A stretch of 64,000 nt of DNA from NCBI GenBank assembly GCA_012931725.1, contig CM022949.1, forward strand, positions 1,927,439 to 1,991,438, written 5' to 3'. Origin of the DNA: Litsea cubeba (Eukaryota > Streptophyta > Magnoliopsida > Laurales > Lauraceae). Position numbers and translations under genes: made by a program. Under the pieces are notes generated by a model, which saw only the letters and a list, made by a program, of their open reading frames with translations, was not told the DNA's origin and searched no databases. Positions 1 to 11,464 of this stretch are shown piece by piece (within the stretch, counting starts at the first letter, position 1; each line of letters starts with the position of its first letter).

Positions 1-315
1 TATTATATGAGAACTTTTTTGCGGGGCCCAACTAGCAATCCATCCAAACCTAGCAACCAATAGGGAACCCCCTAATAGTCACTAATCCCAAAGATTGGCA
101 CACATCCGAATGGACTGAACCGTTGGATTGAGGGTTGAATATTTTTTTTAATATGAAGCCATTAAACTTGTGGGCCACGGATGAAAGGGTTAGGGGCATG
201 GGTTTGGGGTGAAACTTGACACTTGAGGTGGTCTCACATAGATCTTTCCATCCCCTTTGGTCACATCCCTAAATGGGGTCCACAATTGGGCTCAATAAAA
301 AGTTCTCATATAATA
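1..315. mobile_element. MITE with perfect 19-bp terminal inverted repeats
   Basis: The first 19 bases are the exact reverse complement of bases 297-315 (TATTATATGAGAACTTTTT). The interior is non-coding and shares phrases such as 'accgttggatt' with the other MITEs here. The element could begin a few bases before the window. No transposase is encoded. Confidence 0.7.
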
Positions 316-362
316 TGTGAAAACTAGTTCTCACCTGAATATTACCCATATTTATATATATA

Positions 363-723
363 GGCTCTTCTAAGCGCAAGCTTAGGATAAAATTCTGTAA
401 GCTCACGCTTGCGGGGCCTACCCTTAGTCCATCCAAATGGACCAAATATACAACCCCCCTAAATTTCATATGTCTACCAACTTTCGGTTATATCTGAATT
501 TATTGAACCGTTGGATCGACCGTGTACCGACCCGAATGGACTGTTGACCATTAAAATTTTAGGGCTCAAATGAAGATGATAAAAATCATGGTCAGAGCCG
601 ATTTTTAATAGAGATGATGGTCTCAAAGAGTCCTTGAAAGCCCCCTATCCCCATGTGGGTCCCCTGGGGGGACCCACCACATACTTTAGCTTACCTTATC
701 CTAAGCTTGAGCTTAGGAGAGCC
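363..723. mobile_element. MITE with terminal inverted repeats, family 1 (complete copy)
   Basis: The left end GGCTCTTCTAAGCGCAAGC pairs with the right end near 696-723, which reads GGCTCTCCTAAGCTCAAGC on the other strand. Both sides are TATATA-rich, so the target duplication is not readable. Partial relatives lie at about 2225-2510, 45185-45350 and 49470-49735. It is non-coding. Confidence 0.7.
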
Positions 724-1924
724 TTGCCATATATATGTACTAGTGATTGCCCGTACCTGAAAGCACGGCGCACCACGTTCTGAGCACAACTAAATCTAAT
801 TACTCTTCTTTTGACCACCTAACAACTAAGCTGAATTTTGGCACCCTATGAGGGGTAATTCGGTCCACCTTATTTAATGATGTCCTGATTAAGTTCCGAG
901 TCAAAGATCACCTATTATTCCTGGACCTCTGATTGCCCTAGGAATTGGCTCATTGTAATCTGTTTGTCAAGGGCTTTCCGTCCATATATAGAACTTCGAG
1001 ATCCGACGAGCAGATAAAAAATCATAATAGCAGGTCCCGCACCCCCGAGGTGCCCACCTGAAAAATCACCTATCACTTTTAGACCCTTAATCGCCCCGAA
1101 AGTTGGTTCATCGCGATCTACTGATCGAGGGCTTTCCATCCATATATAAAACTTTAAAATCCGACGGGCATATCAAAATCTGTGAAACCTGGGTCCCAGT
1201 GATTATTGCCCAGACCGGACCCCACTGCAGCCCACCTTTTGAGCCCCAAACCTCTGATCCAGACCCTAATTGGGCCCTTAACTAAATCCATCAGACCGGA
1301 CCTGAACTTGACCCAATCCAACCCATCAAACTCTAGCCCAAATCAATCCGAACCAAAATCCAACCCAAACCCATCTAACCTGAACCTAACCCCAGACCTG
1401 GCCCAGACTCCTTGACCCGTCGCCCGGATAAGGGAGAAAGAGTCCAGGGATCTGGAGAAATAGTGTCCCAGATCTCTGGACTCTCAAACCCCCTTAAACC
1501 CCTCAACCACTTTCCTCTTAATCTCAGCCTTAGGATTTATGTACATAAATTCAAGGGTCCAAAATATGGGGAATTCAAAAACTGAGCTCCCTTACAAAAG
1601 AAGTTTTTTTTTTTCTTTTGACACTTTTTTTATCAATGGCAGAACAATAAGATAGTAAACACTCTTGCGTTTTCTTTTAAATGAAAAAAGGATAGTAATA
1701 CATGTAAATAACTCAAACTTGCTACCCCTTTTTGCGCCGTACAAACCAAGATGTGAACGTGCTTTTGATGGGGATGACAAAAACTTGTAAATTTCTTCAA
1801 CTTTTAGCTCCTTTTTTCATTCCCCTCTTAAATCCAAGGGTTCAAAATGTCCCTAGGATTTATGTATAAAAATCCAACGGTCCAAAATATGGAGAATTCA
1901 AAAACTGAGCTCCCTTATTATATA
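724..1924. other. Intergenic stretch without a recognisable gene
   Basis: Short frames in this stretch have no recognisable protein content. It holds a degenerate tandem duplication (listed separately). It also holds a direct repeat of about 60 bases, first near 1531-1592 and again near 1852-1915, both ending 'aaaaactgagctccctta'. Confidence 0.6.
904..1215. repeat. Degenerate tandem duplication, period about 158 bp
   Basis: Two copies share the succession 'tcacctat', 'gggctttcc(g/a)tccatatata' and 'atccgacg(a/g)gca'. Copy 1 runs about 904-1061 and copy 2 about 1062-1215. The function is unknown. Confidence 0.6.
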
Positions 1925-2156
1925 GATATATATACATATATAGGGAATGTTCATATGTATCTTTCTCTCACTATAGAGTAAGGGACACTCCCCTTTTTGC
2001 ACATGAAAAGTGCATTTTGTATCGCACCATATGTACTTAAAAAGTATATTTTGTACTTGAGAATTTCCAAAAAGGGAAGTGTCCCTCACCCTATGGTGAG
2101 GGAAAGATGCATATGAATGTTCCCCTACATATATACATCTATATGTATATACATAT
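1925..2156. mobile_element. Foldback MITE with long arms
   Basis: The left arm (about 1928-1996) reads as a near reverse complement of the right arm (about 2078-2156). Shared blocks include 'gggaatgttcatatg' and 'aagggacactccc'. Together they could form a stem of more than 60 bp with an AT-rich loop. A partial relative of one arm is near 2840-2890. Confidence 0.7.
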
Positions 2157-2224
2157 CCGCTCAATGGACTAGGGCCCATCTGGGACCCAACATGGGAATA
2201 GGGATGGGGGATTTGAAGGATACA

Positions 2225-2510
2225 CTAGGGCCCTCCTCTCTATAAAAAAAATCAGCCACATCCTTGGTTTCTATCATCTCCATGTAGGCCACAAAAGCTT
2301 AACGGTGTATTGTTCATTCGGATGAGTGCCACTCGATCCAACGGTCCAGTTTACTCGGATGGGGCCGAATTTTGGTAGACATGTGCAATTCAGGGGGGGC
2401 CTTGTGTGTGGTCCATTTGGATGGACCAAACAGTGGGCCCCACCCTAGGGAGAGAACAACCCTCTCCCATCAGCTCTAGCTGAGGAGAGGGCTGGCATAT
2501 ATAATAACTG
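2225..2510. mobile_element. Partial MITE related to family 1, inverted
   Basis: The interior ('caacggtccagt', 'ggtccatttggatggacc') is the reverse complement of the interior of the 363-723 MITE. The right end keeps 'gaggagagggctggc'. The left end is unclear. Confidence 0.5.
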
Positions 2511-2989
2511 TGTTCACGCTTACGTGTGCCCCTCATTAATTGCGTGCAAAGGTGCACTGAACCTCAGTGCGCACCTAGCTATGGGGCCCACTGATGGCCC
2601 CATCTAGGTGGGGGCCCCATTGGTCACGGGACTAGAAGGGATGGAGAAAGAGATAAATTGGATGGGCGCAAATATCAAGTTTTGGGTCAATGACTTCCCT
2701 CTAATCCCTTCATCAATGACTTTAAATTAAAGGAAGAAAAAACTGACCATCGAACTCGGATTTGATGCATTTCAGGGGTCCCGTGTGTGTGGATGGTTTG
2801 GATGAATTATGAAATCGGCCCAACTATGTTGCCCCACCAAGTATTCCTGATCCTATGGTGAGGGATGGATGCCCATGAATATTTTTCAAACCTATAAGAG
2901 AGGAAAAAGAAAGAAGTATAGATATTGTAAGGAACATGGTCCAACGACAATTTGGACATATATGAAGTATGGGTAATGGATCCCACCTG
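2511..2989. other. Intergenic stretch, no gene seen
   Basis: AT-rich spacer with a fragment of the foldback MITE near 2836-2890. No coding or RNA feature is supported. Confidence 0.5.
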
Positions 2990-3309
2990 CACAAACTCAA
3001 GGACCCATGATCTAAGGCATGAACATATGATAAATTTATCACATATCTATGAAACTCAGATCATATTCAAACAATATGTATATATATATATTTACTTTAA
3101 AAAAAAAAAAAAAAAAAAAAACTCTGCTAACACTGATTAGATGTCATGAGAACATGGTCTATCCATAGAAAGACCTTTCATATAAATGATGAGTGGTGGG
3201 GCCCGCCCACAGACACAGACTCAGGGCCCATGGATGGATGGAAGGACCATATATAAATTCATATATGAAATCTAGAAACAATAATTTAACACCAGTCTGA
3301 AATTCATAC

Positions 3310-3547
3310 CTGAAGATGCTGCTTCATCAATTCTCTTCTGAGAATCACATGGAGTGTTTGGTGTCTGTGGTCGACGGGAGGGGTCTGCATAGTACTGATG
3401 TATTGCCATTGACATACAAGAACTGTTGACAGCATCCAAAACATCAACGGTCACAGATCCATCTGTAGCTGCTGCCTCTGCTCCAATGGCCCACCTCATC
3501 ACACACGAAAACATGAACAAGATCCAGTTCAATTGAAGGTGCTTCAT
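3310..3547 (-). pseudogene. GLR: GLR-D: isolated first exon of a glutamate receptor-like gene
   Basis: This is a 238-bp exon starting at ATG 3547 and ending at the donor TCAG|GTATGA, phase 1. It encodes a hydrophobic signal peptide (residues about 1-25, ending AIGAEA) and then about 50 residues with a degraded GLR amino-terminal-domain start ('SSCMSMAIHQYYA', later 'DSQ..IDEAASS'). It is the same length as GLR-C exon 1 (57142-57379) and close to it in sequence. No downstream GLR exon is seen in the 3.3 kb to its left. Either the gene continues past the window start through a long MITE-filled intron, or this is an orphan exon. The reading frame itself is open. Confidence 0.7.
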
Positions 3548-3649
3548 CTCTCTTCCTCCGTTGTTAAGCACTTCCGCCACTAGTTAAGCTTGCTGTCTTG
3601 ATAGATAGCAATATAAAAGGTCATGCTTTCAGAGGATCAAAGTCAACAT

Positions 3650-4995
3650 CCAGGGCCGTCTTAAGACAATATGTAGCCCAAGGCGAAAGTATAAACGAGG
3701 CCCCTAGCTTTTATGTGTGACATGAGAAAACCCTCATTCCAAAAGAGCATGCGCAGTCCAAATATCCAATCCAAGCAGAAAATGCAACCCTCGATTTAAA
3801 TTCTTCTACTAAATGAAATAACCGAAAAGAACATAAAATCATTAATGGTGATGACAAAAACTACTGAATTATCAGAGTAATGGTTAACAATGAGGGGTCA
3901 AGAGTTATCCATATACAATTCTTTTAGGGATTGTTTTGTTGAGAGCATTTACGTATGTAAATAACTCATGTGAATCATTTACACATCTTCATGTTTAGTT
4001 GAGGTCATTTACGCATCACATGTGAAATTTTGATGTGTAAATGATGTATAAAAAAGTATTATTTTCGTACTCAGGTTTAATTTTCACATGTGAGGGGGTG
4101 GTAGAATGAATCGCATGTGATTTGCACATGAAACAAAACCACATCAAAGGGCGGACGGTGCGGAACAAGTGATGTTCCGTCACAACAGTGCATGGGTTTG
4201 AAACCCATCTTCCTTTTTTTTCATTTTTTTTTATTACGCATATCAGCATATGTGGTTTTCGTTGGCAAACATGCCTTGTTTTCATTTTCTTTTCTTTTTT
4301 TGGAAAGAGCTCTGTTATCATGTTAATGTTACCAATCCAGTAGGCCTTTAGACATCAGATTATGATTTTTGGGAATGTATTTTTATTTAATTAATTATGT
4401 TTAGTTGCAAATAAAGCATAATTAGTAATTAGTGTTGATTATTGTATTAGATTAATTATATAATAAGATAATATGGAATTATTGGTATCAATGAATTTCT
4501 AAAATTGTGTTGGATATTTCTTATTTTAGAGCCATATTGATTTGAAATGCCATTTTATGAAAAAGAGAGTATTTTCAATAATAAAAAAAGGACTTATTTG
4601 TAATTCTAATTCTATGAAAATTTTCCAATGATGGAATTTCTCGATGATTTCAGTTTCATTAGAAAACGGGTCAAATTGTGATCGATTGTCTCTTCTAGCT
4701 CGGGTTCATTTGAATTCATTTCAGATGATTCCCAGTGAGATTTGATACCTTTAAAAACGGACTTATTTTAGAATAGTAACTTTTACTGTGCTTCTTTTTC
4801 GTTTCTATTTCGTTTATCTTCTCTAGTTTTGAAGTTTTTTTTATCTTCTCTAGTTTTAGAGTTTGGGAATTGGGATTCGACTTTGAAAGTGGGAAGAAAA
4901 CCCAACTCAGCCACCCAGGCCTACAAAATTATGAGGACCCCTCATGGTGAGGCCCCCACCACTTGCTTCACCTGCCTATATGATGAGCCAACCCT
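3650..4995. mobile_element. hAT-like non-autonomous insertion with 8-bp target duplication
   Basis: The 8-bp GTCAACAT flanks it on both sides (3642-3649 and 4996-5003). The left end is (C)CAGGGCCGTCTT and the right end, read inward, is AGGGTTGGCTC, an imperfect hAT-type terminal repeat. The paralogous segment near 57470-57490 is uninterrupted ('agtcaacatttagac'), which confirms an insertion. No transposase frame is evident; the 4829-5128 frame straddles the boundary and is not a gene. Confidence 0.75.
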
Positions 4996-5409
4996 GTCAA
5001 CATTTGGACTTCATGCAGCCCCAGTCAAAATTTTCAACTTCCAAGTAACCCCAGTTTTCTTTTTTGAAAAAAAAATATTAAAAAAAAAGGTTCTGATTCG
5101 GTGCAGGACCCACCTGGATTCATTTTGAAGCACATGTAGATGGATCAGAAGGTAAATATTAGTCTAATCATATCATCCAAACCTTGATTTTTTTAAGGCC
5201 TCAAAACTCAATGGCTTTGTTAAAAAAAAATGTTTTTATTGTGGCCTAATCGAATGAGATGGTACTGGGATGGAAAATGGGAAGGAAACAGGTATGCAAG
5301 AGGAGGAAAAAGATACTATCATTGACTTGATCGTGCTATCACAGAAGTTTCTTCAATGACCATCGAACATGGACGGTTAGAATTTCCATTAAGTGGAATT
5401 AAAATTCTA

Positions 5410-5593
5410 TTTTTTTTTTATAACATGGGAACCCGCCGACCCCCCTTTTCGGGGATCATTGGTAAACTTACAGATACATAGAACCACCCACTAACCCTAA
5501 TATATCGGGTAAGGCCTTAAGGGATTCGAAGGCATGACCTCCAGATTAAAACTGAACTTCCTAACCACACAAACAATATTTTAAGTGTGGGTG
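5410..5593 (-). mobile_element. tRNA-derived SINE
   Basis: On the minus strand a 184-bp unit has a box A-like TGTGGTTAGGAAG, a box B-like TTCGAATCCC, and a run of A at its 3' end (a run of T at 5410-5419 on the plus strand). It is absent from the paralogous segment near 58245-58270. Flanks 'aaaattct' and 'aataattct' look like a decayed target duplication. The SINE family is unknown. Confidence 0.6.
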
Positions 5594-5860
5594 AAAATAA
5601 TTCTTTGTTACTTATCATTACATTCGGGGTTGACATTGAACTGATAGAAATTCCACCATAGCCTTTGTTGAGTTGTTTCCACACACCCAATTGTCTTTTC
5701 TAATATTTACAACTAGCCACCTCTATTTTCATTTTCTTACATGTAGTCACCTTTTCTCTCCTAATGATCGATATCGGTTAACCACTTTTTTTTTTTTTCG
5801 CATAAACTAGTTGGTGATCAACTTCATCTTCAATTTTTTCTTCTTTTATCAGTGAACTTA

Positions 5861-7339
5861 GGTAGCGTTTGGTTCGCTGGAATGGTTGTAGGCGGGAATG
5901 GAATGGAGACCGGAATGAGTCTGGAATGGAATAAGGCAGGAATAGTCATTACCATTCCAGCGTTTGGTACGCTGGAGGAATCAACCCACTGATTCCTGTT
6001 CCTGCGTTTGGTACGCGGGAATGATGCCCGGAATGAATAAATTTTACATAAGTATGACCAAAATACTCTTGTTAGATGATGTATGGATTATATTATTATT
6101 CTATAGGTGGGGCCCACACAAGTTCTTCTTTTTTAGAAGAGTAATAATAATATATAAATTATTATTATTATTATCTAAGTGGGGCCCACACAAGTTGTCA
6201 ATTTGTTCTTAATAATAATAATAATGTATAAATTATATTATTATATAGGTGGGGCCCACACAAGTTCTTCTCCTTTATAATCTTATTATTATTATATAAC
6301 AATAATAATAATAATGTATAAATTATAGTATTATATATGTGGGGCCCACACAAGTTCTTCTCCTTTATAATCTTATAATAATAATAATAATAATGTATAG
6401 ATATATTATATTATATAGGTGGGGCCCACACAAGTTCTTCTCCTTTATAATCTTATTATTATTATAATAACAATAATAATAATAATAATGTATATATTAT
6501 ATTATTATATAGGTGGGGCCCACACAAGTTCTTCTCCTTTATAATCTTATTTATTATTATAATAATAATGTATAAATTATTTATTATTATAGGTGGGGCC
6601 CACACAAGTTCTTCTCCTTATAATCTTATTATAATAATATATAATGTATATATTATTTATTATATAGGTGGGTCCCACACAAGTTCTTCTCCTTTATAAT
6701 CTTATTATTATTATTATTATTATAATGTGTATATATATTATTATATAGGTGGGGCCCACACAAGTTCTTCTCTTTTATAATAGTGGTCGATGTGAAACAA
6801 GGGTATTTTGGTCTCAACGAAAAGTAGAAAGGAATGGAATGGCCATTCCTTCTAGGGGTGATCAACGGGGTTTCCTTTTTTTTTTCACTTTTTTTTCGTT
6901 TTTTTTTTTCATTTTCACCTCACATCTAAAAAGTGGGCAAATGTCAAATGAATGAATGATGAGTTTTACAAATGGGTGTTGGGCTCATGCCTCATAGGCT
7001 CATGCATCATGGGCTCATCTATATGAAAAAAAAAATTATTATTTTAAGAAATGCGGTCCGGTCCGGTCCAGACCGGACCGAATTTGGACCGCTAAGACCG
7101 CAAATCCGGTCCGGTCCGGTCCGGTCCAATTTTGTGGTCCGGTCCGGTCTGCGGTCCAGTTCTGTGCAGCCCTAATTCCTTCTCATCCCCAATGGAATGG
7201 TCATTCCTCTACATAAGGGAATGGGATTCCGGAGGTAATGGTCATTCCGCCAATTTTTTGCGAACCAAACGCTATAATGACCATTCCGTTGGAATGACCA
7301 TTCCATTCGGACCTTCATTACAACAAACCAAACGCTACC
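5861..7339. mobile_element. PIF/Harbinger (Tourist-like) non-autonomous element
   Basis: Perfect 14-bp terminal inverted repeats GGTAGCGTTTGGTT lie at 5861-5874 and at the 7339 end. The 3-bp target duplication TTA lies at 5858-5860 and 7340-7342, as PIF/Harbinger elements make. The paralogue at about 58490 reads 'aacttggtgtttgat' with no insert. The sequence is non-coding apart from short chance frames. It contains GGAATGG-rich subterminal blocks, an internal tandem array, and a 'ggtccggtccggtcc' stretch near 7055-7155. Confidence 0.85.
6095..6790. repeat. Internal tandem array of about 80-bp units in the Harbinger element
   Basis: About nine copies of a unit built on 'ataggtggggcccacacaag' plus 'ttcttctcctttataatctt', followed by a variable (TTA/AAT)n run. 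The units differ mainly in trinucleotide length. Confidence 0.85.
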
Positions 7340-7585
7340 TTAGTGTTTGATAATGGTTAGAATAAATCAAATTGAAATAATGAATTACTTCGAGTCATTG
7401 ACCGTTAAGACTATTGTAAGGTGGGAAAGGTATCTTCAAATCTTGAGATTGGCCTTCTATTTCCGTTAGTCGTGAGTTCGGCTACTTTTTCTATTCCACA
7501 GTGTTCACATTACAGTTGCATCAAGGTGGCACGGATTAGCATATTATAATTTCATGACAGAAATACAAAATCAGAAGATGATGTT

Positions 7586-10500
7586 TGTAACGCCCCAATC
7601 CCGGATACCGAGAAAAACCGTCAAAGTACCGAAATTAGCGCGCTACTTCCCGAAAAATTCGAGAACTTCCAAGATCGTAGGTCCGCAGTGAGGTCCAATT
7701 AAAACCTTTTGAATTATATTATAACAACAGTTAACATTGCGGAAGCGTAAAATAAGCGGAAGCAATATAGAGGTAGCGGAAGCATAAGGCATCATCATAT
7801 ATGTATATCAAATGTGAATGGGCTGAAGTCCAGCCTAAAGTGTGAAGTGATAAAAACCAAAGTTTAATTACATATTTCTAACATTACCCAGCTCACTACA
7901 AAAATCTCTCAAAATCCCAAACAATAGACACTCAAACCTCTGCAACTGGTGCCGGCTCTCCACCCTCCGGCTCGACCTCTTGGTCGGCCGGTCCCCATCC
8001 GTAGTCACTTACTACGGGCACCTCAACGAGTGCGTACGCATCGCACTCGAACTCGGGGTCAAGACCTAAGCACCAAGAGTGGATCAGATTTAAAGATCTG
8101 GCAAGTCACAGTATGCTAATAATATAGAATGTATGCATCAAATGAGTAGAGACAGTAGTAAAGTTAGGAGAATAGCAATGGTACAGATCCTAGGCAGTTG
8201 AGGAAGATAAACAATCATAATCAAGATAAAACATAATATAATAAACATACACAAAATGGCACACTCACACAAGCTGGATACCGCGGGATATTATGCCGCG
8301 GCCCTCCCATACTGAACACAGTCGCGGCGGAGAAAATCTCACAGTGCTGGAGATTATCTAGCCCCGCAAATAACATCATCTATCAACAGACACTGAGACC
8401 GGACTCGGTATCGCACCGTCCGTCTCCAACAATGCTCATCATGATAGCCACACAACACTCTCAATAGCTCCTACCAGTGATGATCAGTCCAACTGACTGA
8501 GCTTAGATCAACTGAGTGAATGTTTATGCCGACTCAGGAAACAATAAAGGTCTGTGTTTGCCTAGGCTTTGCCTTGTGTGAACAAGGTCCTAACAAAGTC
8601 TCTAAGAGGTCCAAGCATCCATAGATCATAATCCAGGTCCAAGTCCAGTCAATGGATCCATACCAAGGCCCACCAAATACATGGCCTGGTCTATATCAGT
8701 CCATATGAGATACAAGTCCATGTTCAATAACATATGATCCATTTACATCCATAATGGGTCACTAGCCCATACAATCTAACCTCTCCAGTCTAAGGTAATT
8801 CACATCCAAACTTAGGTCATAAAAGGGCCCGCCTAGCCACAGACACGGGTCAGTGTTCACCCAATCATATTACCGGGTCACCTCTAAGTAGTCCTAGGTT
8901 CAGGTCCTCCATTTTCCATTTAATTAACAGGTATAAGCAATAATAAGGACAATAGAGTGATAGTAATAATATAAGGGAGATGAATCTCCCAGTACAAGGA
9001 TCAATGGGAGATATCAACAATCCAACCTAACTAAATGATCCACTTCAGATTCTGGTCTATCTCAGGTGATTCGATCTTTAAGTGAAACCACAGATGCTAA
9101 AGAATACTGTATTTGGTGCTCAGAAGTTATGTGCATCACTTGGTAACGTATAAAGGTCGAATCATCTTAAATTACATAACCTGGACCTTAATTAGTGGAC
9201 TCCACGAGTCGAGGTTGAGCCACACCATCGACTCGTGGTTAGCACAGTGATGGAAGTCTATTTGGATGGTCAATGGGTCCTACATATGATTGCAACAATA
9301 GAAATTAGAATCTGGGAAGTGTCACTGTACACAGTGTACTCAGCCAACCTCCTGGCCTGGGCGGTCAGCTCGGCACACTGGGATCAGAGAAGTAAACACC
9401 CTGCAGGGAAAGCTTGTTTGTCTAGGATTTCCTGTGAGTTCGGCTAACCCCCTGGCCTGGGTAGTTGACCATGCACACTAAGAATTCTGGCTGAAGGGAA
9501 TGTCCCAGGTTCTAGTCTCCCTTGTTGGAATCCGGCCCTTTTGGAATCCATCTCGGAGTTCGGCTAAGCATTAGAGTTCAATTGAACACTCAGCTCGGTC
9601 ACCCAGCTCAGCTCGGCAAAATGCCTAGCTCAGTTCGGTCACCCAGCTGAGTTCGGTAAAGCATTGAGCTCAGCCAGACATTGAGGTCGGTCAAGCTCTT
9701 AGCTCGGTTAAGCGCTGAGCTCGGCTAAGCACGAAGCCCGGTCTGGCACTAAGCTAGGTAGAACACTGAGCTCGGCCATAACACTGAGCTCGGCTATAAC
9801 ACTGAACTCGGCCTAGACGATGAGCTCGGCCTAGATGCTGAGCTCGGCTAAAATGCGGATCTCAACCTGAGCATTGTGCTCGACGGAACACTGAGTTCGG
9901 CTAGTGTTAAATCCAGCCATCGTTGAGTTCGGCCAGTACTGAGCTCGGCAATCGCTGAGCTCCGCCAATGCTGAGCTCGGCACCGCTGGGCTCGGCCATC
10001 GCTGGACTCGATCAGTGCTGAGCGCTGTCCATGCTCCCCCATCAGTGGTGTTCTGTTACAGAACTCAGTTCTGTGACAAAACACAACTTCTCCTCTACAT
10101 TATGCACAGGGATGGTGGCCCACCTCTGATAAAAATCCAGATCAGGTCCCGCCCCCATGGTCGCCCAGGGCCCCTCAAACAGATGTAGGGTCCTGATTTA
10201 CCAAAGGTGGTCCCACCTCAGTCCCGATCTCGACGCAGCAAGATGGGTTTTCACAATTCCATCTCCGGAAACTTATTACAATGACCCAATTCTCCTGGGT
10301 TTCTCCTCAGACCATCACAGAAGCATAATCGAAGAACAAAAACATTCCCATATCATCCATCCATCATCAACCGGCCATTGATCATCCAAATGAGGTAACC
10401 CCATCCATCAATGGCCAAAGAAAACCAATCAGACAAGCTCAAAGATCGATCTAAACATATATATACTACAATTGGAATTGTAATTGTAAATCAAAGAAAG

Positions 10501-11179
10501 AAAACATGCAATCTAGACTATCAGCACAGGGCACCTGCCTGATCGATTGAAGGTAGAAGGAAAAGAGAGAAAACAACAGAGAACCAATTGTAACTAGGGG
10601 TTTCAGTAGTAGGGCTCCTCCGTTGCAGATCAGTCTTCGAGTTTTAGCTGGGGTTGGCCTACTATTGGGAATTCTGGGGAGAGAAAGAGAGAGGAAGAGA
10701 GAGGAAGAGAGATAGGAATTGGAGGGAAGATGAGGGCTCGTTGGAGAGAAGTGGGGAAAAAGAAGAGAGAAAAGAGATGGGAATTGAGAGAGAATATGAA
10801 CAGTGGTTGCTTGGGCAGGGAGGGTTTAGTTTAAATAGGTTGGGTTTTTGGGCTAGGGACAAAAATGTTCCTTGGGGTTAGAATAGGATTAGGGTTAGGT
10901 TAGAGGGTACTTAGGTCTTTAGGTGGGCTTCTAGAAGATTATTTGGTGCAAACCCCCTATAATAAATATAAATTTCTAGCTAGGGCCTCTAACAAACTAA
11001 CTAACTCTAAAATTAACAAAAGACACCCTATTGACTCTACTAATTACACAACTAGACTAAACCTAGGAAAATACATAACTACCCTTATCTAAACCTCATA
11101 ATTAGTATAATTAAAATACTTAGGCTATTATATAGTATTCAAATTCAAATTGAGGGCCCACCAGGGGTGGGGCCTCACA
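7586..11179. mobile_element. Large solo LTR (Gypsy-like), 3.6 kb
   Basis: It starts TGTAACGCCCCAATC and ends GGGGCCTCACA, and is flanked by the 5-bp direct repeat ATGTT (7581-7585 and 11180-11184). The start is not repeated near the right end and no gag-pol frames occur, so it reads as a single LTR left by recombination. It could also be a large terminal-repeat-less derivative. The superfamily is inferred from LTR style only. Short frames inside are not genes. Confidence 0.7.
9540..10025. repeat. Degenerate minisatellite within the solo LTR
   Basis: About 20 irregular copies of 'ctgagctcggc(t/c)' spaced roughly 20-25 bases apart. It gives repetitive but meaningless frames on both strands. 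Confidence 0.7.
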
Positions 11180-11184
11180 ATGTT

Positions 11185-11464
11185 AAGTGCCAGAGAACTA
11201 TTAAAAGTGAGCATAATTTCTTCCATTTCATCACCCGTGAGATTTCTTTTCCAAAAACCATCTTCAAACAGGTGCATCATGATAAGAGCCAAGCCCAACT
11301 GCTTGGTAAGGGCTATCAGCTAATGAGCCTGCTAATATGATGGGCCATTCAGAACAGGTCAATCTGAATTTGCTTGAATAAGGTATCAAGATAAGACAAG
11401 AGTGATCAGCCTAATCTTGTTAATTAGGTGGCAAGATTGCGTAGGAGTTAGTCAGCATAATCTT
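11185..11464. other. Short spacer between two LTR insertions
   Basis: About 280 bases of unrecognised sequence, continuous with 7343-7585 before the solo LTR inserted. No gene is supported. Confidence 0.4.

Larger units (their letters stand above)
2990..7400. repeat. Segmental duplication, copy 1 (5' region of GLR-D)
   Basis: The backbone of this stretch matches about 56130-58550 in order. It starts at 'catatgataaatttatcacatatctatgaaa', continues through the GLR first exon and its upstream region, and runs to 'gtgtttgat(a/g)atg'. Copy 1 carries extra insertions at 3650-4995, 5410-5593 and 5861-7339 that copy 2 lacks, so copy 2 acts as an empty-site reference. Confidence 0.85.

Noticed and set aside
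9848..10084. Minus-strand repetitive frame
   Set aside because: Translation of the GAGCTCGGC minisatellite inside the solo LTR.
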